A stretch of 64,000 nt of DNA, taken from the NCBI RefSeq assembly GCF_050947335.1, contig NW_027473315.1, forward strand, positions 1,240,001 through 1,304,000. Direction: 5' to 3'. Position 1 is the stretch's first letter; each line of letters starts with the position of its first letter. The position numbers and the translations under genes were made by a program. This DNA comes from Megachile rotundata. Lineage: Eukaryota > Arthropoda > Insecta > Hymenoptera > Megachilidae. Of the stretch, positions 25,649-40,170 are shown piece by piece. The notes under the pieces are model-generated. The model ran no database searches. It was not told where the DNA came from and saw only the letters and a list, made by a program, of their open reading frames with translations.

Positions 25649-27690
25649 CATATGATTGTGATTGTATGATTGTGATTGTATGATTGTGATTGTATGATTG
25701 TGATTGTATGATTGTTTTTGTATGATTGTGATTGTATGATTGTGATTGTATGATTGTTATTGTATGATTGTTATTGTATGATTGTGATTGTATGATTGTG
25801 ATTGTATGATTGTGATTGTATGATTGTGAATGTATGATTGTGATTGTATGATTGTGATTGTATGATTGTGATTGTATGATTGTGTTTGTATGATTGTGAT
25901 TGTATAGTAGTAATTGTATGATTGTCATCGTATGATTGTGATTGTATGATTGTTTTTGTATGACTGTGATTGTATAGTAGCAATTGTATGATTGTCTTCG
26001 TATGATTGTGATCGTATGATTGTGATTGTATGATTGTGATTGTATGATTGTGATTGTATGATTGTGATTGTATCATTGTGATTGTATGATTGTGATCATA
26101 TGATTGTGATTGTATGATTGTGATTGTATGATTGTTTTTGTATGATTGTGATTGTATGATTGTGATTGTATGATTGTGATTGTATGATTGTGATTGTATG
26201 ATTGTGATTGTATGATTGTGATTGTATGATTGTGATTGTATGATTGTGATTGTATGATTGCGATAGTATGATTGCGATAGTATGATTGCGAAAGTATGAT
26301 TGTGATTGTATGATTGTGATTGTATGATTGTGATTGTATGATTGTGATTGTATGATTGTGATTGTATGATTGTGATTGTATCATTGTGATTGTATGATTG
26401 TGATCGTATGATTGTGATTGTATGATTGTGATTGTATGATTGTTTTTGTATGATTGTGATTGTATGATTGTGATTGTATGATTGTGATTGTATGATTGTG
26501 ATTGTATGAATGTGATTGTATGATTGCTTTTGTATGATTGTGATTGTATGATTGTGATCGTACGATTGTGATCGTATGATTGTGATTGTATGATTGTGAT
26601 CGTTTGATTGTGGTTGTATAATTATGGTTCTATTATTGTAATTGTATGATTGTTCTTGTATGATTATGATCATATGATTGTAATTGCATGATTGTGATTG
26701 TATGATTGTGATTGTATGATTGTGATTGTATGATTGTGATTGTATGATTGCGATAGTATGATTGTGATTGTATGATTGTGATTGTATGATTGTGATTGTA
26801 TGATTGTGATTGTATGATTGTGATTGTATGATTGTGATTGTATGATTGTGATTGTATGATTGTGATTGTACGATTGTGATTGTATGATTGTGATTGTATG
26901 ATTGTGATTGTATGATTGCGATAGTATGATTGTGATTGTATGATTGTGAATGTATGATTGTGATTGTATGATAGTGATTGTGTGATTCTGATTGTATGAT
27001 TGTTTTTGTATGATTGTGATTGTATAGTAGTAATTGTATGATTGTCATCGTATGATTGTGATTGTATGATTGTGATTGTATCATTGTGATTGAATGATTG
27101 TGAGCGTATGATTGTGAGTGTATGATTGTGATTGTATGATTGCTTTTGTATGATTGTGATTGTATGATTGTGATTTTATGATTGTGATTGTATGATTGTA
27201 TTTGGGAGATTGTAATTGTATGATTGCGATTGTATGATTGTGATTGTATGATTGCGATAGTATGATTGTGATTGTATGATTGTGATTGTATGATTGTGAT
27301 TGTATGATTGTGATTGTATGATTGCGATAGTATGATTGTGATTGTATGATTGTGATTGTATGATTGTGATTGTACGATTGTGATTGTATGATTGTGATTG
27401 TATGATTGTGATTGTATGATTGTTTTTGTATGATTGTGATTGTATAGTAGTAATTGTATGATTGTCATCGTATGATTGTCATTGTATGATTGTGATTTTA
27501 TCATTGTGATTGAATGATTGTGAGTGTATGATTGCGATTGTATGATTGCGATCGTATGATTGTGATTGTATTATTGTGGTTGTATGATTGTGATTGTATG
27601 ATTGTGATTGTATGATTGTGATTGTATGATTGCGATAGTATGATTGTGATTGTATGATTGTGATTGTATGATTGTGATTGTATGATTGTG
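25649..27690 (+). repeat. Block B-like segment with private variants
   Basis: Contains C at 26556-26690, then near 26,940-27,150 the part of block B that normally precedes C, so the order is rearranged. The unit at about 27,198-27,212 reads GTATTTGGGAGATTG, with the only GGG I noticed in the array. The B tail at 27,479-27,700 matches 17,329 and 18,939. Two TTATTG units lie near 25,753-25,767. Confidence 0.83.
26556..26690 (+). repeat. Cassette C, copy 10 of 12 (ATGGTTC subtype)
   Basis: Body intact except TATTATTGTAATTG where others read TATTATTGTGATTG. The left flank lacks the usual GATTGAATG, GAGCG and GAGTG units and begins GAATGTG, then GCTTTTG, so the left side was exchanged within about 50 bp. 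Confidence 0.88.
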
Positions 27691-30600
27691 ATTGTATCAT
27701 TGTGATTGTATGATTGTGATCATATGATTGTGATTGTATGATTGTGATTGTATGATTGTTTTTGTATGATTGTGATTGTATGATTGTGATTGTACGATTG
27801 TGATTGTATGATTGTGATTGTATTATTGTGATTGTATGATTGTGATTGTATGATTGTGATTGTATGATTGCGATAGTATGATTGTGATTGTATGATTGTG
27901 ATTGTATGATTGTGATTGTATTATTGTGATTGTATGATTGTGATTGTATGATTGTGATTGTATGATTGTGAATGTATGATTGTGATTGTATGATAGTGAT
28001 TGTGTGATTCTGATTGTATGATTGCTTTTGTATGATTGTGATTGTATAGTAGTAATTGTATGATTGTCATCGTATGATTGTGATTGTATGATTGTGATTG
28101 TATAGTAGTAATTGTATGATTGTCTTCGTATGATTGTGATCGTATGATTGTGATTGTATGATTGTGGTTGTATGATTGTGATTGTATGATTGTGATTGTA
28201 TCATTGTGATTGTATGATTGTGATCATATGAGTGTGATTGTATGATTGTGATTGTATGATTGTTTTTGTATGATTGTGATTGTATAGTAGTAATTGTATG
28301 ATTGTCATCGTATGATTGTGATTGTACGATTGTTTTTGTATGATTGTGGTTGTATAGTAGTAATTGTATGATTGACTTCGTATGATTGTGATCGTATGAT
28401 TGTGATTGTATGATTGTGATTGTATGATTGTTTTTGTATGATTGTGATTGTATAGTAGTAATTGTATGATTGTCATCGTATGATTGTGATTGTATGATTG
28501 TTTTTGTATGATTGTGATTGTATAGTAGTAATTGTATGATTGTCTTCGTATGATTGTGATCGTATGATTGTGATTGTATGTTTGTGATTGTGTGATTGTG
28601 ATTGTATCATTGTGATTGTATGATTGTGATCATATGATTGTGATTGTATGATTGTGATTGTATGATTGTGATTGTATGATTGTGATTGTATGATTGTGAT
28701 TGTATGATTGTGATTGTATGATTGTGATTGTATGATTGTGATTGTATGATTGTGATTGTATCATTGTGATTGTATGATTGTGATCATATGATTGTCATCG
28801 TATGATTGTGATTGTATGATTGTTTTTGTATGATTGTGATTGTATAGTAGCAATTGTATGATTGTCTTCGTATGATTGTGATCGTATGATTGTGATTGTA
28901 TGATTGTGATTGTATGATTGTGATTGTATGATTGTGATTGTATCATTGTGATTGTATGATTGTGATCATATGATTGTGATTGTATGATTGTGATTGTATG
29001 ATTGTTTTTGTATGATTGTGATTGTATGATTGTGATTGTATGATTGTGATTGTATGATTGTGATTGTATGATTGTGATTGTATGATTGTGATTGTATGAT
29101 TGTGATCATATGATTGTGATTGTATGATTGTGATTGTATGATTGTTTTTGTATGATTGTGATTGTATGATTGTGATTGTATGATTGTGATTGTATGATTG
29201 TGATTGTATGATTGTGATTGTATGATTGTGATTGTATGATTGTGATTGTATGATTGTGATTGTATGATTGTGATTGTATGATTGTGATTGTATGATTGTG
29301 ATTGTATGATTGTGATTGTATGACTGTGATTGTATGATTGCGATAGTATGATTGTGATTGTATGATTGTGATTGTATGATTGTGATTGTATGATTGTGAT
29401 TGTATGATTGTGATTGTATGATTGTGATTGTATGATTGTGATCGTATGATTGTGATTGTATGATTGTGATTGTATGATTGTTTTTGTATGATTGTGATTG
29501 TATGATTGTGATTGTACGATTGTGATTGTATGATTGTGATTGTATTATTGTGATTGTATGATTGTGATTGTATGATTGTGATTGTATGATTGCGATAGTA
29601 TGATTGTGATTGTATGATTGTGATTGTATGATTGTGATTGTATGATTGTGATAGTATTATTGTGATTGTATGATTGTGATTGTCCGATTGTGATTGTATA
29701 ATTGTGATTGTATGATTGAGATTGTATGATTGTGATTGTATTATTGTGATTGTATGATTGTGATCATATGATTGTGATTGTATGATTGTGATTGTATGAT
29801 GTTTTTGTATGATTGTGATTGTATGATTGTGATTGTATGATTGTGATTGTACGATTGTGATTGTATGATTGTGATTGTATTATTGTGATTGTATGATTGT
29901 GATTGTATGATTGTGATTGTATGATTGCGATAGTATGATTGTGATTGTATGATTGTGATTGTATGATTGTGATTGTATGATTGCGATAGTATGATTGTGA
30001 TTGTATGATTGTGATTGTATGATTGTGATTGTATCATTGGGATTGTATGATTGTGATCATATGAGTGTGATTGTATGATTGTGATTGTACGATTGTGATT
30101 GTATGATTGTGATTGTATTATTGTGATTGTATGATTGTGATTGTATGATTGTGATTGTATGATTGCGATAGTATGATTGTGATTGTATGATTGTGATTGT
30201 ATGATTGTGATTGTATGATTGCGACAGTATTATTGTGATTGTATGATTGTGATTGTATGATTGTGATTGTATAATTGTGATTGTATGATTGAGATTGTAT
30301 GATTGTGATTGTATTATTGTGATTGTATGATTGTGATCATATGATTGTGATTGTATGATTGTGATTGTATGATGTTTTTGTATGATTGTGATTGTATGAT
30401 TGTGATTGTACGATTGTGATTGTATGATTGTGATTGTATTATTGTGATTGTATGATTGTGATTGTATGATTGTGATTGTATGATTGCGATAGTATGATTG
30501 TGATTGTATGATTGTGATTGTATGATTGTGATTGTATGATTGCGATAGTATAATTGTGATTGTATGATTGTGATTGTATGATTGTGATTGTATAATTGTG

Positions 30601-31110
30601 ATTGTATGATTGAGATTGTATGATTGTGATTGTATGATTGTGATTGTATGATTGTGATTGTATGATTGTGATTGTATGATTGTGATTGTATGATTGTGAT
30701 TGTATGATTGTGATTGTATGATTGAGATTGTATGATTGTGATTGTATTATTGTGATTGTATGATTGTGATTGTATGATTGTGATTGTATGATTGTGAATG
30801 TATGATTGTGATTGTATGATTGCGATTGTATGATTGTGATTGTATGATTGTGATTGTATGATTGTGATTGTATCATTGTGATTGTATGATTGTGATCATA
30901 TGATTGTGATTGTATGATTGTGATTGTATGATTGTTTTTGTATGATTGTGATTGTATGATTGTGATTGTATGGTTGTGATTGTATTATTGTGATTGTATG
31001 ATTGTGATTGTATGATTGTGATTGTATGATTGTGAATGTATGATTGTGATTGTATGATTGTGATTGTATGATTGTGGTTGTATGATTGTTTTTGTATGAT
31101 TGTGATTGTA

Positions 31111-31520
31111 TAGTAGTAATTGTATGATTGTCATCGTATGATTGTGATTGTATGATTGTGATTGTATAGTAGTAATTGTATGATTGTCTTCGTATGATTG
31201 TGATCATATGATTGTGATTGTATGATTGTGATTGTATGATTGTTTTTGTATGATTGTGATTGTATAGTAGTAATTGTATGATTGTCATCGTATGATTGTG
31301 ATTGTATGATTGTTTTTGTATGATTGTGATTGTATAGTAGTAATTGTATGATTGATTTCGTATGATTGTGATCGTATGATTGTGATTGTATGATTGTGAT
31401 TGTATGATTGTTTTTGTATGATTGTGATTGTATAGTAGTAATTGTATGAATGTCATCGTATGATTGTGATTGTATGATTGTTTTTGTATGATTGTGATTG
31501 TATAGTAAAAATTGTATGAT
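31111..31520 (+). repeat. Cluster of six TAG-marker multimers
   Basis: Markers at 31111, 31167, 31265, 31335, 31433 and 31503 are spaced 56, 98, 70, 98 and 70 bp. The last reads TAGTAAAAATTG, a diagnostic variant. The identical spacing series occurs at 60,995-61,387, so the cluster was copied as a unit. The paired copy near 54.6-54.9 kb has lost 322 bp of it. Confidence 0.9.
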
Positions 31521-32307
31521 TGTCTTCGTATGATTGTGATCGTATGATTGTGATTGTATGATTGTGATTGTATGATTGTGATTGTATGATTGTGATTGTA
31601 TCATTGTGATTGTATGATTGTGATCATATGATTGTGATCATATGATTGTGACTGTATGATTGTGATTGTATGATTGTTTTTGTATGATTGTGATTGTATG
31701 ATTGTGATTGTATGATTGTGATTGTATGATTGTGATTGTATTATTGTGATTGTATGATTGTGATTGTATGATTGCGATAGTATGATTGTGATTGTATGAT
31801 TGTGATTGTATGATTGTGATTGTATGATTGTGATTGTATGATTGTGATTGTATGATTGTGATTGTATGATTGTGATTGTATGATTGTGATTGTATGATTG
31901 TGATTGTACGATTGTGATTGTACGATTGAGATTGTATGATTGTGATTGTATTATTGTGATTGTATGATTGTGATTGTATGATTGTGATTGTATGATTGTG
32001 AATGTATGATTGTGATTGTATGATTGTGATTGTATGATTGTTTTTGTATGATTGTGATTGTATAGTAGTAATTGTATGATTGTCATCGTATGATTGTGAT
32101 TGTATGATTGTTTTTGTATGATTGTGATTGTATAGTAGTAACTGTATGATTGTCTTCGTATGATTGTGATCGTATGATTGTGATCGTATGATTGTGATTG
32201 TATGATTGTGATTGTATCATTGTGATTGAATGTTTGTGAGCGTATGATTGTGAGTGTATGATTGTGATTGTATGATTGTTTTTGTATGATTGTGATTGTA
32301 TGATTGT

Positions 32308-32442
32308 GATCGTACGATTGTGATCGTATGATTGTGATTGTATGATTGTGATCGTTTGATTGTGGTTGTATAATTATGGTTCTATTATTGTGATTGTATG
32401 ATTGTTCTTGTATGATTATGATCATATGATTGTAATTGCATG
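32308..32442 (+). repeat. Cassette C, copy 11 of 12 (ATGGTTC subtype)
   Basis: Left flank has TGAATGTTTGTGAGCG (T for A in the unit), shared only with the copy at 55473, which confirms these two as a pair. Confidence 0.9.
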
Positions 32443-32971
32443 ATTGTGATTGTATGATTGTGATTGTATGATTGTGATTGTATGATTGTGATTGTATGAT
32501 TGCGATAGTATGATTGTGATTGTATGATTGTGATTGTATGATTGTGATTGTATGATTGTGATTGTATGATTGCGATAGTATGATTGTGATTGTATGATTG
32601 TGATTGTATGATTGTGATTGTATGATTGTGATTGTACGATTGTGATTGTATGATTGTGATTGTATGATTGTTTTTGTATGATTGTGATTGTATAGTAGTA
32701 ATTGTATGATTGTCATCGTATGATTGTCATTGTATGATTGTGATTGTATCATTGTGATTGAATGATTGTGAGTGTATGATTGCGATTGTATGATTACGAT
32801 CGTATGCTTGTGATTGTTTGATTGCGATTGTATGATTGTGATTGTATGATTGTGATTGTATGATTGTGATTGTATGATTGTGATTGTATGATTGTGATTG
32901 TATGATTGTGATTGTATTATTGTGATTGTATGATTGTGATTGTATGATTGTGATTGTATGATTGTGATTGT

Positions 32972-33165
32972 AAGATGGCGCGTGTATGATTGAGATTGTA
33001 CGATTGTGATTGTATGATTGTGATTATATGGTTCTGATTGTTCGATTGCGATTGTACGATTGTGATTGCATGATTGTGATTGCATGATTGTTTTTGTATG
33101 ATTGTGATTCTATGATTCTGATTTTATGATTGTGCCTGCATGATTGTGATGGTATGATTGTGATT
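32972..33165 (+). repeat. Cassette E with truncated D, copy 1 of 3
   Basis: E is the least repeat-like piece of the array: AAGATGGCGCGTG, GAGATTGTACG, ATATGGTTCTG, GTTCGATTGCG, then two GCATG units. It runs straight into the first half of a D cassette (33082 on: GATTCTATG, GATTCTG, GTGCCTGCATG, GATGGTATG). From about 33,166 the D words are replaced by ordinary units with GCGATAG and TGAATGCG, while the two right-hand copies keep a full D ending. Confidence 0.88.
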
Positions 33166-35908
33166 GTATGATTGTGATTGTATGGTTGTGATTGTATGAT
33201 TGCGATAGTATGAATGCGATTGTATGATTGTGATTGTATGATTGTGATTGTATGATTGTTTTTGTATGATTGTGATTGTATGATTGTGATTGTATGATTG
33301 TGATTGCATGATTGTGATTGAATGATTGTGATTGTATGATTGTGATTGTACGATTGTGATTGTATGATTGCGATATTATGATTGTGATTGTATGATTGTG
33401 ATTGTATGATTGTGATTGTATGATTGTGATTGTATGATTGTGATTGTATGATTGTGATTGTATGATTGTGGTTGTATGATTGCGATTGTATGATTGCGAT
33501 TGTATGATTGTGATTGTATGATTGAGATTGTATGATTGTGATTGTATTATTGTGGTTGTATGATTGTGATTGTATGATTGTGATTGTATGATTGTGAATG
33601 TATGATTGTGATTGTATGATTGTGATTGTATGATTGTGATTGTATGATTGTGATTTTATGGTTGTTTTTGTATGATTGTGATTGTATAGTAGTAATTGTA
33701 TGATTGTCATCGTATGATTATGATTGTATGATTGTGATTGTATGATTGAGATTGTATGATTGTGATTGTATGATTGTGATTGTATGATTGTTTTTGTATG
33801 ATTGTGATTGTATAGTAGTAATTGTATGATTGTCATCGTATGATTGTGATTGTATGATTGTTTTTGTATGTTTGTGATCATATAGTAGCAATTGTATGAT
33901 TGTCTTCGTATGATTGTGATCATATGATTGTGATTGTATGATTGTGATTGTATGATTGTGATTGTATGATTGTGATTGTATCATTGTCATTGTATGATTG
34001 TGATCATATGATTGTGATTGTATGATTGTGATTGTATGATTGTTTTTGTATGATTGTGATTGTATGACTGTGATTGTATGATTGTGATTGTATGATTGTG
34101 ATTGTATGATTGTGATTGTATGATTGTGATTGTATGATTGTGATTGTATGATTGTGATTGTATGATTGTGATTGTATGATTGTAATTGTATGATTGCGAT
34201 AGTATGATTGCGATTGTATGATTGCGATTGTATGATTGCGATTGTATGATTGTGATTGTATGATTGTGATTGTATGATTGTGATTGTATGATTGTGATTG
34301 TATCATTGTGATTGTATGATTGTGATCATATGATTGTGATTGTATGATTGTGTTGGATGATTGTTTTTGTATGATTGTGATTGTATGATTGTGATTGTAT
34401 GATTGTGATTGTATGATTGTGATTGTATGATTGTGATTGTATGATTGTGATTGTATGATTGTGATTGTATGATTGTTTTTGTATGATTGTGATTGTATAG
34501 TAGTAATTGTATGATTGTCATCGTATGATTGTGATTGTATGATTGTTTTTGTATGTTTGTGATCGTATAGTAGCAATTGTATGATTGTCTTCGTATGATT
34601 GTGATCATATGATTGTGATTGTATGATTGTGATTGTATGATTGTGATTGTATGATTGTGATTGTATCATTGTCATTGTATGATTGTGATCATATGATTGT
34701 GATTGTATGATTGTGATTGTATGACTGTTTTTGTATGATTGTGATTGTATGATTGTGATTGTATGATTGTGATTGTATGATTGTGATTGTATGATTGTGA
34801 TTGTATGATTGTGATTGTATCATTGTGATTGTATGATTGTGATCATATGATTGTCATCGTATGATTGTGATTGTATGATTGTTTTTGTATGATTGTGATT
34901 GTATAGTAGCAATTGTATGTTTGTCTTCGTATGATTGTGATCGTATGATTGTGATTGTATGATTGTGATTGTATGATTGTGATTGTATGATTGTGATTGT
35001 ATCATTGTGATTGTATCATTGTGATTGTATGATTGTGATCATATGATTGTGATCATATGATTGTGATTGTATGATTGTGATTGTATGATTGTGATTGTAT
35101 GATTGTGATTGTATGATTGTGATTGTATGATTGTGATTGTATGATTGTGATTGTATGATTGTGATTGTATCATTGTGATTGTACGATTGTGATCATATGA
35201 TTGTGATTGTATGATTGCGATTGTATGATTGTTTTTGTATGATTGCGATTGTACGATTGTGATTGTTTGATTGTGATTGTATGATTGTGATTGTGTTATT
35301 GTGATTGTATGATTGTGATTGTATGATTGCGATAGTATGATTGTGATTGTATGATTGCGATAGTATGATTGTGATTGTATGATTGTGATTGTATGATTGT
35401 GATTGTATGATTGTGATTGTATGATTGTGATTGTATGATTGAGATAGTATGATTGTGATTGTATGATTGTGATTGTATGATTGTGATTGTATGATTGTGA
35501 TTGTATAATTGTGATTGTATGATTGAGATTGTATGATTGTGATTGTATTATTGTGATTGTATGATTGTGATTGTATGATTGTGATTGTATGATTGTGAAT
35601 GTATGGTTGTGATTGTATGATAGTGATTGTGTGATTCTGATTGTATGATTGTTTTTGTATGATTGCGATTGTATAGTAGTAATTGTATGATTGTCATCGT
35701 ATGATTGTGATTTTATGATTGTTTTTGTGTGATTGTGATTGTATAGTAGTAATTGTATGATTGTCTTCGTATGATTGTGATCGTATGATAGTGATTGTAT
35801 GATTGTGATTGTATGATTGTGATTGTATGATTGTGATTGTATGATTGTGATTGTATGATTGTGATTGTATCATTGTGATTGTATGGTTGTGATTATATAA
35901 TTGTCATT

Positions 35909-36045
35909 GCATGATTGTTTTTGTATGATTGTGATTGCATGATTGTGATTGTATGATTGTGCCTGTATGATTGTGATGGCATGATTGTGATTGTATGATT
36001 GCGATTGTATGATTGCAATTTTATGAGTGTGATTATATGATTATG
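35909..36045 (+). repeat. Cassette D, copy 6 of 10
   Basis: Full order, with GATTGCATG where other copies have GATTTCATG and GATGGCATG for GATGGTATG. Both changes are shared with the copies at 60278 and 63469. F follows at 36137. Confidence 0.9.
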
Positions 36046-36136
36046 ATTGTATGATTGTGATTGTATGATTGTTTTTGTATGATTGTGATTGTATGATTGT
36101 GATTGTATGATTGTGATTGCATGATTGTGGTTGTAT

Positions 36137-36210
36137 GATTATGGTTCTATTATTGTGATTGTATGATTGTTCTTGTATGATTATGATCGTATGATTGTAA
36201 TTGCATGATC
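36137..36210 (+). repeat. Cassette F, copy 5 of 7
   Basis: Has GTTCTTG in place of TTTTCTTG and ends GCATGATCG, both shared with the copies at 60506 and 63697. F here sits 122 bp after the D word. Confidence 0.88.
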
Positions 36211-36469
36211 GTGATTGTATGATTGTGATTGTATGATTGTGATTGTATGATTGTGATTATATTATTGCGATAGTACGATTGTGATTGTATGATTGTGATT
36301 GCATGATTGTGATTGTATGATTGTGGTTGTATGATTGTTTTTGTATGATTGTGATTGTATAGTAGTAATTGTATGATTGACTTCGTATGATTGTGATCGT
36401 ATGATTGTGATTGTATGATTGTGATTGTATGATTGTTTTTGTATGATTGTGATTGTATAGTAGTAATTG

Positions 36470-37490
36470 TATGAATGTCATCGTATGATTGTGATTGTAT
36501 GATTGTTTTTGTATGATTGTGATTGTATAGTAAAAATTGTATGATTGTCTTCGTATGATTGTGATCGTATGATTGTGATTGTATGATTGTGATTGTATGA
36601 TTGTGATTGTATGATTGTGATTGTATCATTGTGATTGTATGATTGTGATTGTATGATTGCGATAGTATGATTGTGATTGTATGATTGTGGTTGTATGATT
36701 GTGATTGTATGATTGTGATTGTATGATTGTGAATGTATGATTGTGATTGTATGATTGTGATTGTATGATTGTGATTTTATGGTTGTTTTTGTATGATTGT
36801 GATTGTATAGTAGTAATTGTATGATTGTCATCGTATGATTGTGATTGTATGATTGTGATTGTATGATTGAGATTGTATGATTGTGATTGTATTATTGTGG
36901 TTGTATGATTGTGATTGTATGATTGTGATTGTATGATTGTGAATGTATGATTGTGATTGTATGATTGTGATTGTATGATTGTGATTGTATGATTGTGATT
37001 GTATGATTCTGATTGTATGATTGTGATTGTATGATTGTGATTGTATGATTGCGATAGTATGATTGTGATTGTATGATTGTGATTGTATGATTGTGAATGT
37101 ATGATTGTGATTGTATCATTGTGATTGTATGATTGTGATCATATGATTGTGATTGTATGATTGTGATTGTATGATTGTTTTTGTATGATTGTGATTGTAT
37201 GATTGTGATTGTACGATTGTGATTGTATGATTGTGATTGTATTATTGTGATTGTATGATTGTGATTGTATGATTGTGATTGTATGATTGCGATAGTATGA
37301 TTGCGATTGTATGATTGTGATTGTATGATTGTGATTGTATGATTGCGATAGTATGATTGTGATTGTATGATTGTGATTGTATGATTGTGATTGTATAATT
37401 TGATTGTATGATTGAGATTGTATGATTGTGATTGTATTATTGTGATTGTATGATTGTGATTGTATGATTGTGATTGTATGATTGTGAGTG
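36470..37490 (+). repeat. Block G copy 1 (recurs at 41.2-42.2 kb)
   Basis: TAGTAAAAATTG (36528), GATTCTG (37005) and the 1-bp deletion TATAATTTGATTG (37397) recur at 41259, 41750 and 42142. The last two are at exactly +4,745 bp (339 units minus one base). The minus one equals the copied deletion itself. Confidence 0.88.
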
Positions 37491-38599
37491 TATGATTGTG
37501 ATTGTATGATAGTGATTGTGTGATTCTGATTGTATGATTGTTTTTGTATGATTGTGATTGTATAGTAGTAATTGTATGATTGTCATCGTATGATTGTGAT
37601 TGTATGATTGTGATTGTATAGTAGTAATTGTATGATTGTCTTCGTATGATTGTGATCGTATGATTGTGATTGTATGATTGTGATTGTATGATTGTGATTG
37701 TATGATTGTGATTGTATCATTGTGATTGTATGATTGTGATCATATGAGTGTGATTGTATGATTGTGATTGTATGATTGTTTTTGTATGATTGTGATTGTA
37801 TAGTGGTAATTGTATGATTGTCATCGTATGATTGTGAGTGTACGATTGTTTTTGTATGATTGTGATTGTATAGTAGTAATTGTATGATTGACTTCGTATG
37901 ATTGTGATCGTATGATTGTGATTGTATGATTGTGATTGTATGATTGTTTTTGTATGATTGTGATTGTATAGTAGTAATTGTATGATTGTCATCGTATGAT
38001 TGTGATCGTATGATTGTGATTGTATGATTGTGATTGTATGATTGTTTTTGTATGATTGTGATTGTATAGTAGTAATTGTATGATTGTCTTCGTATGATTG
38101 TGATCGTATGATTGTGATTGTATGATTGTGATTGTATGATTGTGATTGTATGATTCTGATTGTATCATTGTGATTGTAAGATTGTGATCATATGATTGTG
38201 ATTGTATGATTGTGATTGTATTATTGTGATTGTATGATTGTGATTGTATGATTGTGATTGTATGATTGTGATTGTATGATTGTGAATGTATGATTGTGAT
38301 TGTATGATTGTGATTGTATGATTGTGATTGTATGATTGTTTTTGTATGATTGTGATTGTATAGTAGTAATTGTATGATTGTCATCGTATGATTGTGATTG
38401 TATGAATGTTTTTGTATGATTGTGATCGTATAGTAGCAATTGTATGATTGTCTTCGTATGATTGTGATCATATGATTGTGATTGTATGATTGTGATTGTA
38501 TGATTGTGATTGTATGATTGTGATTGTATGATTGTGATTGTATGATTGTGATTGTATGATTGTGATTGTATGATTGTGATTGTATGATTGTGATTGTAT
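37491..38599 (+). repeat. Array segment rich in TAG-marker multimers
   Basis: GATAG at 37508 is followed by TAG markers with CATCG and CTTCG partners, including private variants TAGTGGTAATTG (near 37,802) and TGAATGTTTTTG (near 38,404). Overall order resembles 27,990-28,560, 43,820-44,370 and 51,450-52,020. No gene is present. Confidence 0.84.
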
Positions 38600-40170
38600 G
38601 ATTGTGATTGTATCATTGTGATTGTATATTTGTGATCATATGATTGTGATTGTATGATTGTGATTGTATGATTGTTTTTGTATGATTGTGATTGTATGAT
38701 TGTGATTGTATGATTGTGATTGTATGATTGTGATTGTATGATTGTGATTGTATGATTGTGATTGTATGATTGTGATTGTATGATTGCGATAGTATGATTG
38801 TGATTGTATGATTGTGATTGTATGATTGTGATTGTATGATTGTGATCGTATGATTGTGATTGTATGATTGTGATTGTATGATTGTGATTGTATCATTGTG
38901 ATTGTATGATTGTGATCATATGATTGTGATTTTATGATTGTGATTGTATGATTGTTTTTGTATGATTGCGATTGTATGATTGTGATTGTATGATTGTGAT
39001 TGTATGATTGTGATTGTATTATTGTGATTGTATGATTGTGATTGTATGATTGCGATAGTATGATTGTGATTGTATGATTGCGATAGTATGATTGTGATTG
39101 TATGATTGTGATTGTATGATTGTGATTGTATGATTGTGATTGTATGATTGTGATTGTATCATTGTCATTGTATGATTGTGATCATATGATTGTGATTGTA
39201 TGATTGTTTTTGTATGATTGTGATTGTATGATTGTGATTGTATGATTGTTTTTGTATGATTGTGATTGTATAGTAGTAATTGTATGATTGTCATCGTATG
39301 ATTGTGATTGTATGATTGTTTTTGTATGATTGTGATTGTATAGTAGTAATTGTATGATTGTCTTCGTATGATTGTGATCGTATGATTGTGATCGTATGAT
39401 TGTGATTGTATGATTGTGATTGTATGATTGTTTTTGTATGATTGTGATTGTATAGTAGTAATTGTATGATTGTCATCGTATGATTGTGATTGTATGATTG
39501 TTTTTGTATGATTGTGATTGTATAGTAGTAATTGTATGATTGACTTCGTATGATTGTGATCGTATGATTGTGATTGTATGATTGTGATTGTATGATTGTT
39601 TTTGTATGATTGTGATTGTATAGTAGTAATTGTATGAATGTCATCGTATGATTGTGATTGTATGATTGTTTTTGTATGATTGTGATTGTATAGTAAAAAT
39701 TGTATGATTGTCTTCGTATGATTGTGATCGTATGATTGTGATTGTATGATTGTGATTGTATGATTGTGATTGTATGATTGTGATTGTATAATTGTGATTG
39801 TATGATTGTGATTGTATGATTGCGATAGTATGATTGTGATTGTATGATTGTGGTTGTATGATTGTGATTGTATGATTGTGATTGTATGATTGTGAATGTA
39901 TGATTGTGATTGTATGATTGTGATTGTATGATTGTGATTTTATGGTTGTTTTTGTATGATTGTGATTGTATAGTAGTAATTGTATGATTGTCATCGTATG
40001 ATTGTGATTGTATGATTGTGATTGTATGATTGAGATTGTATGATTGTGATTGTATTATTGTGGTTGTATGATTGTGATTGTATGATTGTGATTGTATGAT
40101 TGTGATTGTATGATTGTGATTGTATGATTGTGATTGTATGATTGTGATTGTATGATTGTGATTGTATCAT
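38600..40170 (+). repeat. 1.57-kb tandem block, copy 1
   Basis: Starts near TATATTTG (38625), a private change, and contains GATTTTATG (about 38931), GCGATAG words and six TAG markers at 39271-39691 spaced 70, 112, 70, 98 and 70 bp, the last TAGTAAAAATTG. All recur at +1,554 to +1,582 bp. Confidence 0.9.

Larger units (their letters stand above)
27690..36990 (+). repeat. Large duplication, left copy (pairs with 51.06-61.85 kb)
   Basis: Landmarks in this 9.3 kb recur in the same order and orientation to the right: GATAG (27992 and 51451), the TGTCCG word (29682 and 53182), two TGATGTTTTTG 1-bp deletions (29800/30372 and 53301/53874), cassette C (32308 and 55473), cassette E (32972 and 56151), GTGTTGG (34352 and 58680), D (36015 and 60384) and F (36137 and 60506). 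Displacement runs from 23,361 to 24,859 bp because blocks were gained and lost. Within it, 56-, 70- and 98-bp TAG-marker multimers occur at 31,111-31,503. Confidence 0.9.
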
